Shown here piece by piece: positions 62,877-64,000 of a stretch of DNA of 64,000 nt; the first letter of the stretch is position 1, and the number at the start of each line of letters is the position of its first letter. The notes beneath the pieces were generated by a model. That model was not told the DNA's origin, made no database searches, and was given only the letters and a program-made list of their open reading frames with translations. Source of the DNA: Bradysia coprophila (Eukaryota > Arthropoda > Insecta > Diptera > Sciaridae); assembly GCF_014529535.1 (NCBI RefSeq), contig NW_023503373.1, positions 496,001 to 560,000 on the forward strand, read 5' to 3'. Position numbers and translations under genes: made by a program.

Positions 62877-64000
62877 GATTTTTTTTTATTTTTCCAGTAG
62901 TTTCTTGTTCTACTTTATTCAGTATAAAGGACAGTAGAGATATAACAGTATATATTGTGAGCATGTTTCTAAGAATTTATTATGACGACCCGAAGTTTAG
63001 ACGTGTTCTTTCTCGTCAATATATTTTTATTTTGACGAGTGGGAATACCTTCCTTCCCTTTGGGTCGGGTTATACCGTTAAAATAAAAACTTGGAACCAT
63101 AGACGTATTGAACTATTATGTGTTGAAGCATTGTAAACGCAGATTCGATATGAGCAAAACGAGTGTGTAAAATTACTGAAACACATACAAATTAGACGCG
63201 CGAAGGTCTTGAGTTCGATCCTCCCATGGGCCAGATTTTTTTAATTATATTTTATCGTTCTACTACTTAGTGTAAAGGTCGGATGAAAATTGTGAAATCA
63301 CAAACACTTTGTATTAATGTATTACGCCATGACTAGAATGGAAGACACTTCACACGTCTCTAACTTCCGCAAAATATGTGGATTTTGTTTGTAGAGAATT
63401 TTACGAAATGAATTACGCCCTGAGCACGATTTAAGAAAAAATTTCTCGACAAATATACAAAAGTAACACGACAGTATTGTTTCAAACGAATAGAACAAAT
63501 ACATTTGAGTGCACAACAAATATCTTCTGTGACATTGGTTAACAAATTACTTTTGATAGTGTGTAAATAAATATGCACATTGGATATAGTATCATAATAA
63601 AACTAATTAAGTGAGATTAAAAACAAAAAGTCATTAGCTCGTTGCTTCAGACAGTATACACATTCCGAATCATTTATAAAGCAATAAACCAACAATATAC
63701 ATGTATATTTAGCAGCAATAAATCACAAGATTGTTGTCGGTGAACAAACAAATGCATATGGAGAGAACAACAACGAGATCAAAAAGTAAGATTTGTATAT
63801 TTATTTGAAAATATTTTAGATGCAATATTGGAACTTTCACTGAAAACACAAACATAATAATATCCACCGTAGTGTAATTCAATCCAACATTATAAGTATT
63901 AAATGGCTGGTTTTCTTGTTTATCAATTTTTATTTTACATAAAAATGATCTCAACAAACCGAGGATAAGCATTAAGCAAGCACTTTAATTTTTACTTTAT
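62877..64000. other. Intergenic to window end
   Basis: Contains only the tRNA half-copy at 63196-63233. The ORF starting at 62852 overlaps the tRNA and is not a gene. Confidence 0.5.
63196..63233 (+). pseudogene. 3' half of tRNA-Ile, duplicated
   Basis: acgcgcgaaggtcttgagtt then cgatcctcccatgggcca matches the tRNA-Ile 3' half with one or two changes. The following T run and a ttctac...agtataaagg-like flank resemble the downstream flank of the gene at 62803, indicating a local tandem duplication that lost the 5' half. Confidence 0.75.

Overview
This is a 64 kb window of AT-rich nuclear DNA from an insect, most likely a dipteran. Genes have short introns (about 50-90 bp, GT...AG), and the conserved proteins resemble fly orthologues. 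A lower dipteran such as a fungus gnat would fit, but that is inference. All exon models below were assembled by hand from splice signals, reading phase and protein similarity recalled from memory; no database was searched.

Layout. 66-7590 (+): the 3' thirteen exons of DIP2 (disco-interacting protein 2). 7.6-14.5 kb: mostly inverted-repeat DNA elements, a dense array of heat-shock-element-like pentamers, a chain of hairpins, and one small intronless ORF (12341-12730, -). 14.5-21.7 kb: a MYND/Tudor protein (+), a small basic nuclear-type protein (-), and the SAM-domain 3' exons of a gene whose start was not found (+). 22.9-29.1 kb (-): a complete 16-exon DCAF1/mahjong gene, the substrate receptor of CUL4-DDB1 ubiquitin ligase. 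31.1-32.3 kb (+): ribose-5-phosphate isomerase, convergent with TEX261 (32.4-37.3 kb, -). The large third intron of TEX261 hosts a secreted C-type lectin fused to a phage tail-fibre-like domain, and a decayed LINE. 40.8-43.7 kb (-): TMEM68-type acyltransferase with an orphan trypsin exon in its intron.

44.8-53.2 kb is the most unusual part. It holds five full 5S rRNA genes and one 5S relic arranged as divergent pairs, tRNA-Ala and tRNA-Ile genes, a secreted GH19 chitinase with a PAN/Apple-like module, and a truncated duplicate of the chitinase-plus-5S unit interrupted by a LINE. An SDR oxidoreductase (50.1-51.3 kb, -) lies between the tRNA genes. 54.6-61.1 kb (-): NAD kinase with two candidate first exons. 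62.8 kb: a second tRNA-Ile followed by a 3'-half copy.

The housekeeping genes (RPI, NADK, DCAF1, DIP2, TEX261, TMEM68) look intact and functionally unrelated; there is no operon-like organisation. The candidates for transferred or novel biology are the lectin/tail-fibre fusion, the GH19 chitinase and the small 129-aa protein. Intergenic and intronic DNA is rich in foldback/MITE families, several nested in one another.
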